Positions 7,709-16,205 of a stretch of DNA of 28,237 bases are shown piece after piece; position 1 is the first letter of the stretch; each line of letters opens with the position of its first letter. The stretch covers positions 1 through 28,237 of the forward strand of contig JALNZD010000051.1 of assembly GCA_023229505.1 (NCBI GenBank), read 5' to 3'. The notes under the pieces are model-generated. The model made no database searches. It saw only the letters and a list, made by a program, of their open reading frames with translations, and had not been told where the DNA came from. A program made the translations under genes and the position numbers. Source of the stretch: Bacteroidales bacterium. Lineage in GTDB: Bacteria > Bacteroidota > Bacteroidia > Bacteroidales > JAGOPY01.

Positions 7709-8806
7709 ATGGCAGGAGTTAATATTCAGAATGTTAGTAAAAGTTACGACGGCAAAACAAAAGTCGTCAAAGATGTGAGTTTTGCAGTTTATGATAAAGA
7801 ATTCGTTGTGCTTGTCGGGCCATCCGGATGCGGCAAATCAACCGTCCTAAGGATGATTGCAGGGCTGGAAAGCATTACAGGCGGCGATATCCTTATCGAC
7901 GACCTGCGTGTTAATGACCTCTTACCCAAGGACAGGGACATTGCCATGGTTTTCCAGAATTATGCACTTTATCCTCATATGACTGTTTACCAGAATATGG
8001 CCTTTGGTTTGAAGATCAAGAAAATGAACAAAAAGGAGATCGATAAGAGGGTTCGTGAGGCTGCATCGATTTTAGAAATAACTCATCTGCTTGAACGCAA
8101 GCCCGGTGAAATGTCGGGCGGGCAGCGCCAGAGAGTAGCCATTGGAAGAGCAATTGTCAGGAAACCGAAGGTCTTCCTTTTTGATGAGCCACTCAGCAAT
8201 CTTGACGCAAAACTTCGTGTCCAGATGCGTATTGAACTGCAAAACCTTCACCGGAGGCTTAACTCCACCATGATATATGTGACCCATGATCAAACGGAAG
8301 CCATGACACTGGGTGAAAGGATCATCGTTCTAAAAGATGGAATTATCATGCAGATTGGCACTCCCATGGAACTTTATGACCTTCCTCAGAATCTTTTCGT
8401 GGCAGGGTTTATCGGTTCACCTCCAATGAACCTCATTTACGGCAGGATTGAAAGCGGGAACATGTTTGTCGGTAAGAACAGGAAAGTATTGATGCAATTA
8501 CCTGAAAGTGTGGTGTCGATGTTAAAAGGATGTAAAGACCGAAATTTTTATATGGGAATTCGTCCGGAAAACATAACTGAGATCGATCCTGAGGATATAG
8601 CGAATTGCTGTGCAGTGCATGTTTCAGTCGTAGGTGTTGAACACCTGGGAAGTGAAATACTTCTATACGCCAATACAGAAGATACCCCGCTGATTGCACG
8701 TCTTTCACCTGCCAGCCGGCTGAATCCGGGGAGTTACGCAACTCTCCATTTCAATCTGCGAAATGCGGTGTTTTTTGATGCTGAAACGGAGGAAGTTATT
8801 AAGTGA
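7709..8806 (+). CDS. MalK/UgpC/MsmX-type ABC transporter ATPase
   Basis: This 365-residue protein powers the sugar importer. It has Walker A GPSGCGKST (37-45), the Q loop in VFQNYALYPHMTV, signature MSGGQRQR (135-142), Walker B VFLFDEP (155-161), a D loop SNLD and the switch His in THDQTEAMT (His193). Residues after about 235 form the TOBE/MalK regulatory domain, with the typical GFIGSPPMNLI and MGIRPENI segments. ATG at 7709 is chosen because it fits the family start; the open frame runs back into the GH130 gene. Many importers in other phyla share one ATPase among systems, so a dedicated ATPase in the operon points to a self-contained transporter. It ends two bases before the convergent binding-protein gene. 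Confidence 0.93.
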   Translation: MAGVNIQNVSKSYDGKTKVVKDVSFAVYDKEFVVLVGPSGCGKSTVLRMIAGLESITGGDILIDDLRVNDLLPKDRDIAMVFQNYALYPHMTVYQNMAFGLKIKKMNKKEIDKRVREAASILEITHLLERKPGEMSGGQRQRVAIGRAIVRKPKVFLFDEPLSNLDAKLRVQMRIELQNLHRRLNSTMIYVTHDQTEAMTLGERIIVLKDGIIMQIGTPMELYDLPQNLFVAGFIGSPPMNLIYGRIESGNMFVGKNRKVLMQLPESVVSMLKGCKDRNFYMGIRPENITEIDPEDIANCCAVHVSVVGVEHLGSEILLYANTEDTPLIARLSPASRLNPGSYATLHFNLRNAVFFDAETEEVIK

Positions 8807-8808
8807 TC

Positions 8809-10098
8809 TTACTTTATTCCATCTAGCAGGACATTGACAGCGCCGGCAGCATCTTTCACGGCTTCTTCCGGTGTTTTTCTTCCATAGATCACACAAGCTT
8901 CATATTCCTGTGAGATGATGTCAAAAACCTCCACTATCTGAGGGTGGTTATCAACACCCTTAATATAGTCAGCTTGCACAGCAAATGGCTTTAGTCCGGG
9001 ATTTTCATTGAAGTAAGATTCAAAAACAGGGTTTGTTGAAATGTTCCTCCTTCTCGGGAATTGACCGGTGACACGCAACAGATCGAAATCACCGTCTTCG
9101 CTGATGAGCGTCTTTAAAAACTCCCACGCGGTGAGGGGATCGGGGCTTGTGTTAAAGATCACAATATTTTTTGGATCGCCGTACGAATAAACCGGCCTGT
9201 CGGTATCCTCAGGTACCATCATAGGCATGAATCCATATTCCATCTCCGGCGGTTTGAACTTTTCCAGATAAGGCACTTGCCATGGGCCTGTTATAAGTGT
9301 AGCAACACTTTCCATGATAAAAGGATCCTGACTGGCCGTCATCTGTTGTTTTGAAAAATAGTTTTTAGTGTATAAATCCTGCAGAAAGGCAAATACCTGA
9401 ATAGCGTAATGATTGTTAAAAACAGCCCGGTTATTCTCGATGAGCGATGCTCCGTTACTTGCTGCCAGATAGAGAGGATAAAAATTAAAAAGTCTTTGAT
9501 ACCAGATTGGCTGGACAGAGCTGTAGCCTATCCAACGGTCGTAATATCCATCATTGTTTTTATTTGCAATGAGCCTGCCAGCTTCCATGTACTCAGAATA
9601 TGTCCGGGGAAATTTTTCCAGGCCCACTTCCTGAAAAATTTTCACATTATAGAGCATCATGATCGGGTTCACTTTCCATGGAACCTGGTAGATATGCCCA
9701 TCGGCAGATGTGATCTCCTTAATCGCTTCAGGAGAGCATCTTTCAGTGATTGTTTCGATGAATCCGGGCATGGTGTCTAGCCTGATAAGCACTCCCGCCT
9801 GTGCATACATTTCGACATTTCCCTGCCACATATTAGCATAGATTCCAGGGGTGGTTCCTCCGACTACCGACGCCAATATGATCTCTTCGCTGGATTGCCC
9901 TTCGGGGATCGGTTGGGACCTGATTATCCTGTCAGGATTTGCTGAATTCCATTGTTCAATTTTTTCGGACAGATAGGATATTTCCTGGGAATTATTTGAC
10001 GACCATATCAGCAATTCTCCTTTATGTGTCCCAGGCCTGCAGGATATTATCAAGATTGCCTGAAATGCGATGAGAAGTATTGATAATATCTTTTTCAT
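8809..10098 (-). CDS. ABC sugar-binding lipoprotein (extracellular solute-binding protein family 1)
   Basis: This 429-residue binding protein would capture the sugar in the periplasm and deliver it to the permease pair. The signal ends in LIISC with Cys at residue 20, so it is a lipoprotein. The mature chain starts with the family pattern LLIWSSNNSQEISYLSEKIE and contains TTPGIYANMWQG, DGHIYQVPWKVNP, a tyrosine-rich hinge region and ITGPWQVPYLEKF, as in family 1 binding proteins such as MalE and UgpB. It is the only binding protein seen for the importer, but it is transcribed against the operon and ends two bases from the ATPase gene. Its own promoter at 10145-10174 carries a perfect palindrome, so its level may be set separately. 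Confidence 0.9.
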   Translation of the reverse strand: MKKILSILLIAFQAILIISCRPGTHKGELLIWSSNNSQEISYLSEKIEQWNSANPDRIIRSQPIPEGQSSEEIILASVVGGTTPGIYANMWQGNVEMYAQAGVLIRLDTMPGFIETITERCSPEAIKEITSADGHIYQVPWKVNPIMMLYNVKIFQEVGLEKFPRTYSEYMEAGRLIANKNNDGYYDRWIGYSSVQPIWYQRLFNFYPLYLAASNGASLIENNRAVFNNHYAIQVFAFLQDLYTKNYFSKQQMTASQDPFIMESVATLITGPWQVPYLEKFKPPEMEYGFMPMMVPEDTDRPVYSYGDPKNIVIFNTSPDPLTAWEFLKTLISEDGDFDLLRVTGQFPRRRNISTNPVFESYFNENPGLKPFAVQADYIKGVDNHPQIVEVFDIISQEYEACVIYGRKTPEEAVKDAAGAVNVLLDGIK

Positions 10099-10144
10099 TC
10101 CTTTTAGGAAGTTTTAAGAATTCACTAAGGTAGTACTAATCTGA

Positions 10145-10174
10145 CAAAATTAAAAATATTGAAAGTACTTTCAA
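10145..10174 (-). promoter_or_regulatory. Promoter of the sugar-binding lipoprotein gene
   Basis: On the minus strand TTG (10172-10174) is followed after exactly 19 bases by TAATTTTG (10145-10152), a full match to the Bacteroidota form TTG-N19-TAnnTTTG. The start codon lies about 47 bases downstream at 10098. The spacer contains most of a 16-bp palindrome. Confidence 0.65.
10159..10174. promoter_or_regulatory. Operator-like 16-bp perfect palindrome
   Basis: The sequence TTGAAAGTACTTTCAA is identical to its reverse complement over all 16 bases. It covers the -33 box and spacer of the minus-strand promoter and adjoins the -33 region of the divergent plus-strand promoter, so a bound repressor would block both. 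Size and symmetry fit a site for a dimeric sugar-responsive regulator. No regulator gene is recognised in the window. Confidence 0.5.
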
Positions 10175-10198
10175 TTACAAAGTATATCGCTAAATTTG
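10169..10198 (+). promoter_or_regulatory. Probable promoter of the divergent lipoprotein gene
   Basis: TAAATTTG at 10191-10198 matches the TAnnTTTG box exactly. The -33 box is weak (TTT at 10169-10171, 19 bases upstream). A start about seven bases after the box would leave a leader of about 30 bases before ATG at 10234, which supports that start over the more distal in-frame ATG at 10159. Confidence 0.45.
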
Positions 10199-10233
10199 TC
10201 TTAATTATAGATATGATCATTAATATAAAACAC

Positions 10234-10797
10234 ATGAAAAAGTATTATTTAGGTTGGATAGGGGTTGTCATAACCTTATTATTTTTGAGTGGCTGCCTGA
10301 CCTGTGAAAAGAAAGAATACACTTTTGAATTCACCGGAAAAGATTCAAGCCGGCTGACTATCAAGTACATCAACCTGATGTCGACGATGGATGATACGGT
10401 GGATATTTCGGAAGAAGATTTCACGAGCCTGATCACAGATTATTATGAAGGGACGGAACTTGAAAATGATTTTCCGGAAGCTACAGTGGTTGGCAAAAGA
10501 TTATTTGAGGAAAATGGAGTTCTTTGCGGCGAGATCGTTCTGGAGTTCACCGGCCTGGCAGCAGGGCATTTATACCAGTATAAAGATAAAGGTCCGATCA
10601 TGTATTGCCTGAGTTGTTATTCCATCGATTCGGAATATTTTAACGAGTCCAACGGGGAATATGGCGGAGATGTGATGCCGGTGGTTTTTTGGGACCAGGG
10701 ATTAAAAACCCTCACTCTTTCTACCGATGTTACTTTCCCTGATGAAACGACTATCAGCCTTCTGGATAAATATCAGGAATGGAATGCCGGGAAATGA
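10234..10797 (+). CDS. Hypothetical acidic lipoprotein
   Basis: I do not recognise a family for this 187-residue protein. It begins MKKYYLGWIGVVITLLF and then LSGC, a clear lipobox with Cys at residue 21, so it is lipid-anchored. The mature part is acidic and holds five further Cys residues, including pairs in CLTCEK and YCLSCY. ATG at 10234 is chosen because the signal starts there and the TAnnTTTG box is at 10191; a longer frame from 10159 would begin inside the promoter region. It is divergent from the sugar-binding protein gene and shares its palindrome, so it may respond to the same signal. It meets the convergent lolA-like gene 36 bases downstream. Confidence 0.75.
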   Translation: MKKYYLGWIGVVITLLFLSGCLTCEKKEYTFEFTGKDSSRLTIKYINLMSTMDDTVDISEEDFTSLITDYYEGTELENDFPEATVVGKRLFEENGVLCGEIVLEFTGLAAGHLYQYKDKGPIMYCLSCYSIDSEYFNESNGEYGGDVMPVVFWDQGLKTLTLSTDVTFPDETTISLLDKYQEWNAGK

Positions 10798-10833
10798 TCA
10801 GCCCCCATGCTCTTTTAAACCTGGAATTTTGTA

Positions 10834-11478
10834 TTATCTCATGTCAATTACCTCAACACCCGGGTAATCATTTTGGTTGAAGATGAAATCATTGTCTTTA
10901 ACAGTAACATTAGGCTCGAACTTGTTCACCAGGTAGCTGAAAGTATTGCCGCTCTTATCCTGGATAGCAATACGTGTAATCCTGAATAGCTCTTTGTCGA
11001 TATTCAGTTCAACCCTCGTAAATGATTTATCAGCATTAGGTTTAAGTTCAATAACGTATTGACCGCGCCCGTCTTTCGTAATTTCTCCCGCCAATTTTGA
11101 TTTGTAATCTTCGCTGTATGAAGTCAATAAACGTGTAGGTGTAAGAACGTTTTCATCTTCTTCAACTGCATTGATTTGAACCTCGTTGGCTTCTGCGATA
11201 TAGGTCCAGACAGTTTTATTATCAGAAATGACCTTCTGTCCCGCAATATCCAGGCGATACTGATCGCCTTTTACAAGAAGGGTCCCGGTTTCCGACTCAT
11301 GAACTTTGGCTGAAGGATTGTCCATATTATAAGTAAAGCTGATCAGGATGGAGGAAAATGATTTTGTTTTTTCGGAGACCTGCTTTAAAATTTCTTCTGA
11401 ACTTTTTTTCGATTGGGCAAAAGTTGATTGCCCCGTAAGGATAAGGAAAACGATGAGGATGTTAGTGATAATTCGCAT
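10834..11478 (-). CDS. lolA: Outer-membrane lipoprotein carrier protein LolA-like
   Basis: This 214-residue periplasmic protein would shuttle lipoproteins from the inner to the outer membrane. A signal peptide ends near STFAQS (residues 18-23). The mature chain has the LolA half-barrel pattern: a leading helix (SSEEILKQVSEKTKSFSSI), then strands including ESETGTLLVKGDQYRLDIAGQ, KTVWTYIAEANEVQI and the closing segment NDFIFNQNDYPGVEVIDMR with the usual FxFN-YPGVEVID end. It is the last gene of the long minus-strand run and starts 20 bases after ftsK, an ftsK-lolA order common in Bacteroidota. The family is clear; members in this phylum are divergent from the E. coli protein. Confidence 0.88.
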   Translation of the reverse strand: MRIITNILIVFLILTGQSTFAQSKKSSEEILKQVSEKTKSFSSILISFTYNMDNPSAKVHESETGTLLVKGDQYRLDIAGQKVISDNKTVWTYIAEANEVQINAVEEDENVLTPTRLLTSYSEDYKSKLAGEITKDGRGQYVIELKPNADKSFTRVELNIDKELFRITRIAIQDKSGNTFSYLVNKFEPNVTVKDNDFIFNQNDYPGVEVIDMR

Positions 11479-11498
11479 TTTATTATGTTTAAGTTTGA

Positions 11499-13904
11499 TT
11501 ATTTGTTATAAAGATCTCTCAAAAACTGTTCCAAAGCCATTTCATTAGCTACGAGCACTTCCCTGGCCTTGCTGCCTTCAAATGGCCCGACAATACGTGC
11601 TGCCTCGAGTTGGTCAATGATCCGGCCTGCCCGGTTATATCCAAGCTTAAGTTTACGTTGTAAAAGGGAGGTCGAGCCCTGTTGGTGCTGCACGATGATC
11701 CTTGCCGCATCCTCGAAGAGTTCGTCGCGGTCATTCGGGTCGAAGTCGCCTTTTTCAATCTCGTCCACATCATCGTAATATTCAGGCAGGTAAAATGCAT
11801 CCGGGTAACCGCGCTGCGAACCGATAAATTCGGTGACCCTGTCGACTTCCGGGGTGTCTACAAAAGCGCATTGCAGCCTTATCAGGTCACTTCCGGTGGA
11901 AAGCAGCATATCGCCCTTGCCAACCAGTTGGTCGGCGCCTGAAGTGTCGAGGATCGTCCTGGAATCAACTTTGGAGATGACCCTGTAGGCAAAACGTGCA
12001 GGGAAGTTTGCCTTGATGGTGCCGGTGATAATGTTCACTGATGGCCGCTGTGTGGCAATGACCAGGTGGATGCCGGTGGCACGGGCAAGTTGCGCCAGAC
12101 GGGTCAGCGGGTTTTCGATTTCCCTGCCGGCCGTCATGATCAGGTCGGCGAATTCGTCTACCACCACTACAATATATGGCATAAAATGATGCCCTTCGTT
12201 CGGGTTCAGTTTCCGGGCAATGAATTTCGTGTTGTATTCTTTAATATTCCTGACCTGGGCGTCTTTAAGCAGTTCGTAGCGGTGATCCATTTCTATCCCT
12301 AAGGAATTAAGCGTGCGGACCACTTTCCGGGTATCTGTAACAATGGCTTCTTCGGAGTCAGGCAGGCGGGCCAGGAAATGCCTTTCGATCTTGGAAAATA
12401 AAGTCAGCTCCACTTTTTTAGGATCGATCAGGACAAACTTGATCTGAGAAGGGTGTTTTTTATAAATAAGCGAAAGGAGGATGGCATTTAACCCGACAGA
12501 TTTCCCCTGGCCGGTTGCCCCGGCCATCAGGATGTGCGGCATTCTCGTGAGGTCGGCTATATAGCTCTCGTTCGAAATGGTTTTCCCAAGGGCAAATGGC
12601 AGTTCGAAGGTTGAATTCCTGAATTTTTCCGAGGAAAGCAGGGATTTAATAGAAACGATCTCTGGTTTCATGTTTGGGACTTCAATCCCGATGGTTCCCT
12701 TCCCGGGGATGGGGGCAATGATACGGATGCCCATTGCCGAGAGGGATAGGGCAATATCATCTTCCAGGTTTTTAATTCTCGAAATCCTTACGCCTGGCGC
12801 CGGGATGATCTCATACAAGGTAACGGCAGGACCTATAGTTGCCTTGATCTTTTCAATCCGGATAGCGTAGTTATTGAGGGTCTCAACAATCCGGTCCTTA
12901 TTCTGCTCCAGTTCTTCCTTCGACACCGGTACAGTGTCAGAAGGATAATCGGCCAGCAGATCGAGTGTCGGATAACGGTAATGGGGCAGGTCAAGGGTTG
13001 GATCATACGGTGTGTCAAGGCTCCCCGTCACTGTTCCTTTCTGGTTGCCTGCTTCTTCCTGTAGCTTATCTTCTATAGTCAGCTCAACACTTCTGTCCGG
13101 GGTTCCTTTAAGAGTGGATACCGGAAAATCTTCCATTTCATCTTCCGGACCAGGCTTCCGGGTTTCAGGCTGAGGGTTAAGGGCAAACTCCCGGGTATTG
13201 TAAAAATCTTCTTTGGGTACGTTCCCCATCATGGCAGACTTCTCATCCTCTTCCGATAATACTTGCTTTTCTTTCTTTCTATTTAAAAATGGAATAAGGT
13301 TAATGATGATAAGGAAACTGACGAGGATGAAAACCAACAGGAGGACAGTCCCCGGTCTGCCAACCAGCCCAATCAGCCAATTGGAAGCCTGGTGCCCGAA
13401 TACTCCTCCAAGCACGGATAATTCAGGATCATCCATTAATGAAAACCCAAGCGTCACCGATATCCAGAGCATCGCTAAAATGGAATAACGGAGCGTTTTA
13501 GAGAAGGGAAGCACCTTAACGCCGGTCATCAGCCTGAAACCAGCCAGGAATAAAAGAAGCAAAATAAAGTAAGCCGAAATGCCGATGCCTCTTTTAATAA
13601 AAAGATGGGCCATCCAGGCCCCTAATTTGCCGGTCCAGTTATGAACATTAACAGAACTGTCGATGATAAAACTGGCATCGTTGTTATCCAGGATGTTACT
13701 ATCAAGCTGCCAGGTGAGGAGAAAGGAGGTAAATGCCAACAATAGAAATGCCGCGAGAAGCAGAATAAAAAATCCCGTAACCCGGGCGAAACGGCCATCA
13801 GTCAATTTGGCCGGTATACGCTTCTTTCTTTCCGGATCTAGGGATTTTTCTTTTTTGGGTTTATTCTCCTGTCCGGATTTAAACTGGTTGGTATTCTTGA
13901 CCAT
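11499..13904 (-). CDS. ftsK: FtsK/SpoIIIE DNA translocase
   Basis: This 801-residue septal DNA pump clears and sorts chromosome ends at division. After a basic N-terminus there are four or five membrane helices up to about residue 210. A charged, low-complexity linker follows to about 310. The motor then has a short alpha domain, Walker A GATGQGKS near residue 460, Walker B VVVVDEFADL near 590 and ATQRPSVNIITG after it. The C-terminal 65 residues form the gamma winged helix (TSLLQRKLKLGYNRAGRIID) that reads KOPS-type sites and contacts XerD. The length is typical for the phylum. It starts five bases after the DUF4412 gene and is followed by lolA. Confidence 0.95.
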   Translation of the reverse strand: MVKNTNQFKSGQENKPKKEKSLDPERKKRIPAKLTDGRFARVTGFFILLLAAFLLLAFTSFLLTWQLDSNILDNNDASFIIDSSVNVHNWTGKLGAWMAHLFIKRGIGISAYFILLLLFLAGFRLMTGVKVLPFSKTLRYSILAMLWISVTLGFSLMDDPELSVLGGVFGHQASNWLIGLVGRPGTVLLLVFILVSFLIIINLIPFLNRKKEKQVLSEEDEKSAMMGNVPKEDFYNTREFALNPQPETRKPGPEDEMEDFPVSTLKGTPDRSVELTIEDKLQEEAGNQKGTVTGSLDTPYDPTLDLPHYRYPTLDLLADYPSDTVPVSKEELEQNKDRIVETLNNYAIRIEKIKATIGPAVTLYEIIPAPGVRISRIKNLEDDIALSLSAMGIRIIAPIPGKGTIGIEVPNMKPEIVSIKSLLSSEKFRNSTFELPFALGKTISNESYIADLTRMPHILMAGATGQGKSVGLNAILLSLIYKKHPSQIKFVLIDPKKVELTLFSKIERHFLARLPDSEEAIVTDTRKVVRTLNSLGIEMDHRYELLKDAQVRNIKEYNTKFIARKLNPNEGHHFMPYIVVVVDEFADLIMTAGREIENPLTRLAQLARATGIHLVIATQRPSVNIITGTIKANFPARFAYRVISKVDSRTILDTSGADQLVGKGDMLLSTGSDLIRLQCAFVDTPEVDRVTEFIGSQRGYPDAFYLPEYYDDVDEIEKGDFDPNDRDELFEDAARIIVQHQQGSTSLLQRKLKLGYNRAGRIIDQLEAARIVGPFEGSKAREVLVANEMALEQFLRDLYNK

Positions 13905-13909
13905 ATTTA

Positions 13910-14578
13910 TCAGCCCCCGCCGAACATCCCCTGCATTTCTTCCTTGGTTTTGATCTGGTAGCCTTCAGGAATAGTAAACTCACTGTCCTCAACATTCTTC
14001 TTTTCAACGGAGACAGCCGTAAAATGCATGGTGAACATCTCACTTGGGATTTCGAATTCGAGCATCACCCCGTTGATGTCTTTAAACTGGGGATTATCGA
14101 AATTTAATTCTTTTGTTCCAAGCTCTTCAGTAAAATAAACGTAGATTTCGATATCATCTTCCGGTTTTGTAATTATGGCTTTTTTGCATAAATAGCCCAG
14201 AATATCTTTGGTCTCACTGGTAACTTCCACCTTGACATCAGGTGATTTTGCCAGTTCGGCCATAATCTCTTCATTGGTGGATTTGATGGCAATTTTCTGT
14301 CCCATCATATCCATAAGCGTAATGGTTGTTTTGGAATCGCCATCGGAAATGGAAATAGTCTTGCCCATGCTCATGATCATTTCAGACCTGGCTTTATTAC
14401 CCTTGATCGTCATAGTCATTGTTTTTGGCATCATGTTTTTCATTTCATCGGTAACACCAGAGCCTTCAATAGTGATCTTGTAAGTGATAACGCCTTTAAA
14501 TTCCTTTGCAAAGGTCTGAAAGGAAAATAAAGCGAAGATGGTCAACAGTAACCAGTTAAGAGTCAGATTTTTTTTCAT
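13910..14578 (-). CDS. DUF4412-type secreted protein
   Basis: This 222-residue protein has a signal peptide ending near FQTFAKEF and then a beta-rich domain beginning FKGVITYKITIEG. It contains repeated Met-rich strands (MKNMMPKTMTMTIKG, EMIMSMGKTISIS, TLMDMMGQKIAIK) and a central TKDILGYLCKKAII segment. That order fits the DUF4412 family, periplasmic or surface proteins of unknown role that share a fold-like pattern with LolA/LolB-type lipid carriers. It ends in a glycine-rich MFGGG tail. Its place between lepB and ftsK, with lolA further down, would suit an envelope role, but that is inference. Confidence 0.75.
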   Translation of the reverse strand: MKKNLTLNWLLLTIFALFSFQTFAKEFKGVITYKITIEGSGVTDEMKNMMPKTMTMTIKGNKARSEMIMSMGKTISISDGDSKTTITLMDMMGQKIAIKSTNEEIMAELAKSPDVKVEVTSETKDILGYLCKKAIITKPEDDIEIYVYFTEELGTKELNFDNPQFKDINGVMLEFEIPSEMFTMHFTAVSVEKKNVEDSEFTIPEGYQIKTKEEMQGMFGGG

Positions 14579-14605
14579 GGATTTGATTTATTATGTGAAA
14601 CAATA

Positions 14606-16120
14606 TTAGTTAACGAACCGGAATAGTTTATTCCAGCGGATTTTGCCATCCAGGAGTGATTTGTTCTTATCCAGTGAGAACCAGATAAAAACGGCTTTAC
14701 CGACAATATGATCTTCGGGGACATAACCCCAGTACCTTGAATCAGCCGAGTTGTGGCGGTTATCGCCCATCATCCAGTAATAATTCAGCTTGAAAGTATA
14801 TTGACTAGATTCCTTTCCATTGATAAAGATCTTCCCATTCTCTGTTTTCAAATCATTCAACTCATAATTTCTTATAACCCGCTCAAACAAGGGAAGGTTT
14901 TGCATGTTGAGATCAACGGTACTCCCTGCTTTTGGTATGACCAGTGGCCCGTAATTATCCCTGTTCCAGGGATATTGCCGTGCATAGGGGAAAGTCTCCT
15001 TGTCCCATTTTCCGGATTGTTCTGACAGGATGTCAACTGCCCCGATCCCTTTTACTCTCGCCAATTGCCCGGCTGCCTTATCGGTCAGGGTGGCAACAAA
15101 CTCTCCCTGTCCAACCGGCCAAACTTTGTCAGTTATATCAAGCTCGTCCAACATCCTGGGATTAAGCTGGTTACCAGAAGCCCTGACCAGATATTGATAT
15201 TCCATAATCCCGGGGTTATTGGCTTTCTCTCCATTAATGTAAACCTGATGGTTAATGATCTGTAACGTATCACCGGCAACAGCGATGCATCTTTTAATGT
15301 AGTTCTCACGTTTATCGACCGGCCGGGAAATAATCCTGCCGAACTCCCTTGGATTCCTGTTCACTTTGCTCCAGCCGTATTCCCTGGCCATGGAATAATA
15401 GCTTCTGTTACTTTGGAACTTTACTGATAAGGTATCCCCATCAGGATAATTAAATACGACGGCATCATTACGGTTAATCATTCCTAATCCGGGGAATCTG
15501 TAATAAGGCAATTTTATCCATTCCAGGTATGACTTGGTCTCGGTAGTCATGGGAAGCGTATGGTGCACAAATGGAAAAGAAATCGGGGTCATGGGTATCC
15601 TTGGGCCGTAACTCACCTTGCTGACAAACAGGAAGTCACCGACTAATAAGGTTTTCTCCATAGAGGGAGTAGGTATTGTATAGGCTTCAATAAGAAAAGT
15701 GCGGATGATAGTCGCGGCTATGACCGCAAAAATGATGGCATCCACCCATTCCCTGACCCAGGTTTTCTTGACTTCATGCCTTTTATCGGGGTCAATGTAC
15801 TTTTCTTTATCGGAAAAACCCAGATATGGAAGATAAACAAACGGGAACAATACCCCCAGCGCCTGATCGCCCAGACCAAATTTTTTGAAACATTTAAGTA
15901 GTTCAACAATCATAAGGAGGATCGTAAAAACATTGATAAATGGGATCAGCAGAAAAATATACCACCATAAGGGTTTTTTGATGATCTTCAGCCAGATATA
16001 AAAATTGTAGAAAGGAACAAGAATATACCATCCGGGATACCCAGCCTTGATAAAAATTCTATAGAGACCAATAATAGAACTGAAAAGAAAAATAAAGGAT
16101 AAAACCAGGAAAAAACTCAT
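14606..16120 (-). CDS. lepB: Signal peptidase I with N-terminal membrane domain (DUF5684-like)
   Basis: This 504-residue inner-membrane protease removes signal peptides from exported proteins. The S26 domain starts near residue 120. The nucleophile is Ser153 in IPTPSMEKTLLVGD, the general base is Lys276 in YIKRCIAVAGD, and the C-terminal box reads MGDNRHNSADSRYWG. Ahead of it is a block of three or four helices (residues 1-100) with AGYPGWYILVPFYNFY and FVYLPYLGF, which matches the DUF5684 membrane domain. The protein is longer than E. coli LepB (324) because of that block and of a long insertion between boxes, common in Bacteroidota. It follows dapB by 85 bases. Confidence 0.93.
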   Translation of the reverse strand: MSFFLVLSFIFLFSSIIGLYRIFIKAGYPGWYILVPFYNFYIWLKIIKKPLWWYIFLLIPFINVFTILLMIVELLKCFKKFGLGDQALGVLFPFVYLPYLGFSDKEKYIDPDKRHEVKKTWVREWVDAIIFAVIAATIIRTFLIEAYTIPTPSMEKTLLVGDFLFVSKVSYGPRIPMTPISFPFVHHTLPMTTETKSYLEWIKLPYYRFPGLGMINRNDAVVFNYPDGDTLSVKFQSNRSYYSMAREYGWSKVNRNPREFGRIISRPVDKRENYIKRCIAVAGDTLQIINHQVYINGEKANNPGIMEYQYLVRASGNQLNPRMLDELDITDKVWPVGQGEFVATLTDKAAGQLARVKGIGAVDILSEQSGKWDKETFPYARQYPWNRDNYGPLVIPKAGSTVDLNMQNLPLFERVIRNYELNDLKTENGKIFINGKESSQYTFKLNYYWMMGDNRHNSADSRYWGYVPEDHIVGKAVFIWFSLDKNKSLLDGKIRWNKLFRFVN

Positions 16121-16205
16121 AGGAATGTTATTTGGCTGCGAATGTAACGAATTTAAAGAATATGGCAGTCAATCGATTGTGTTAATTTTTGTTAACCCTG
16201 CCAGA

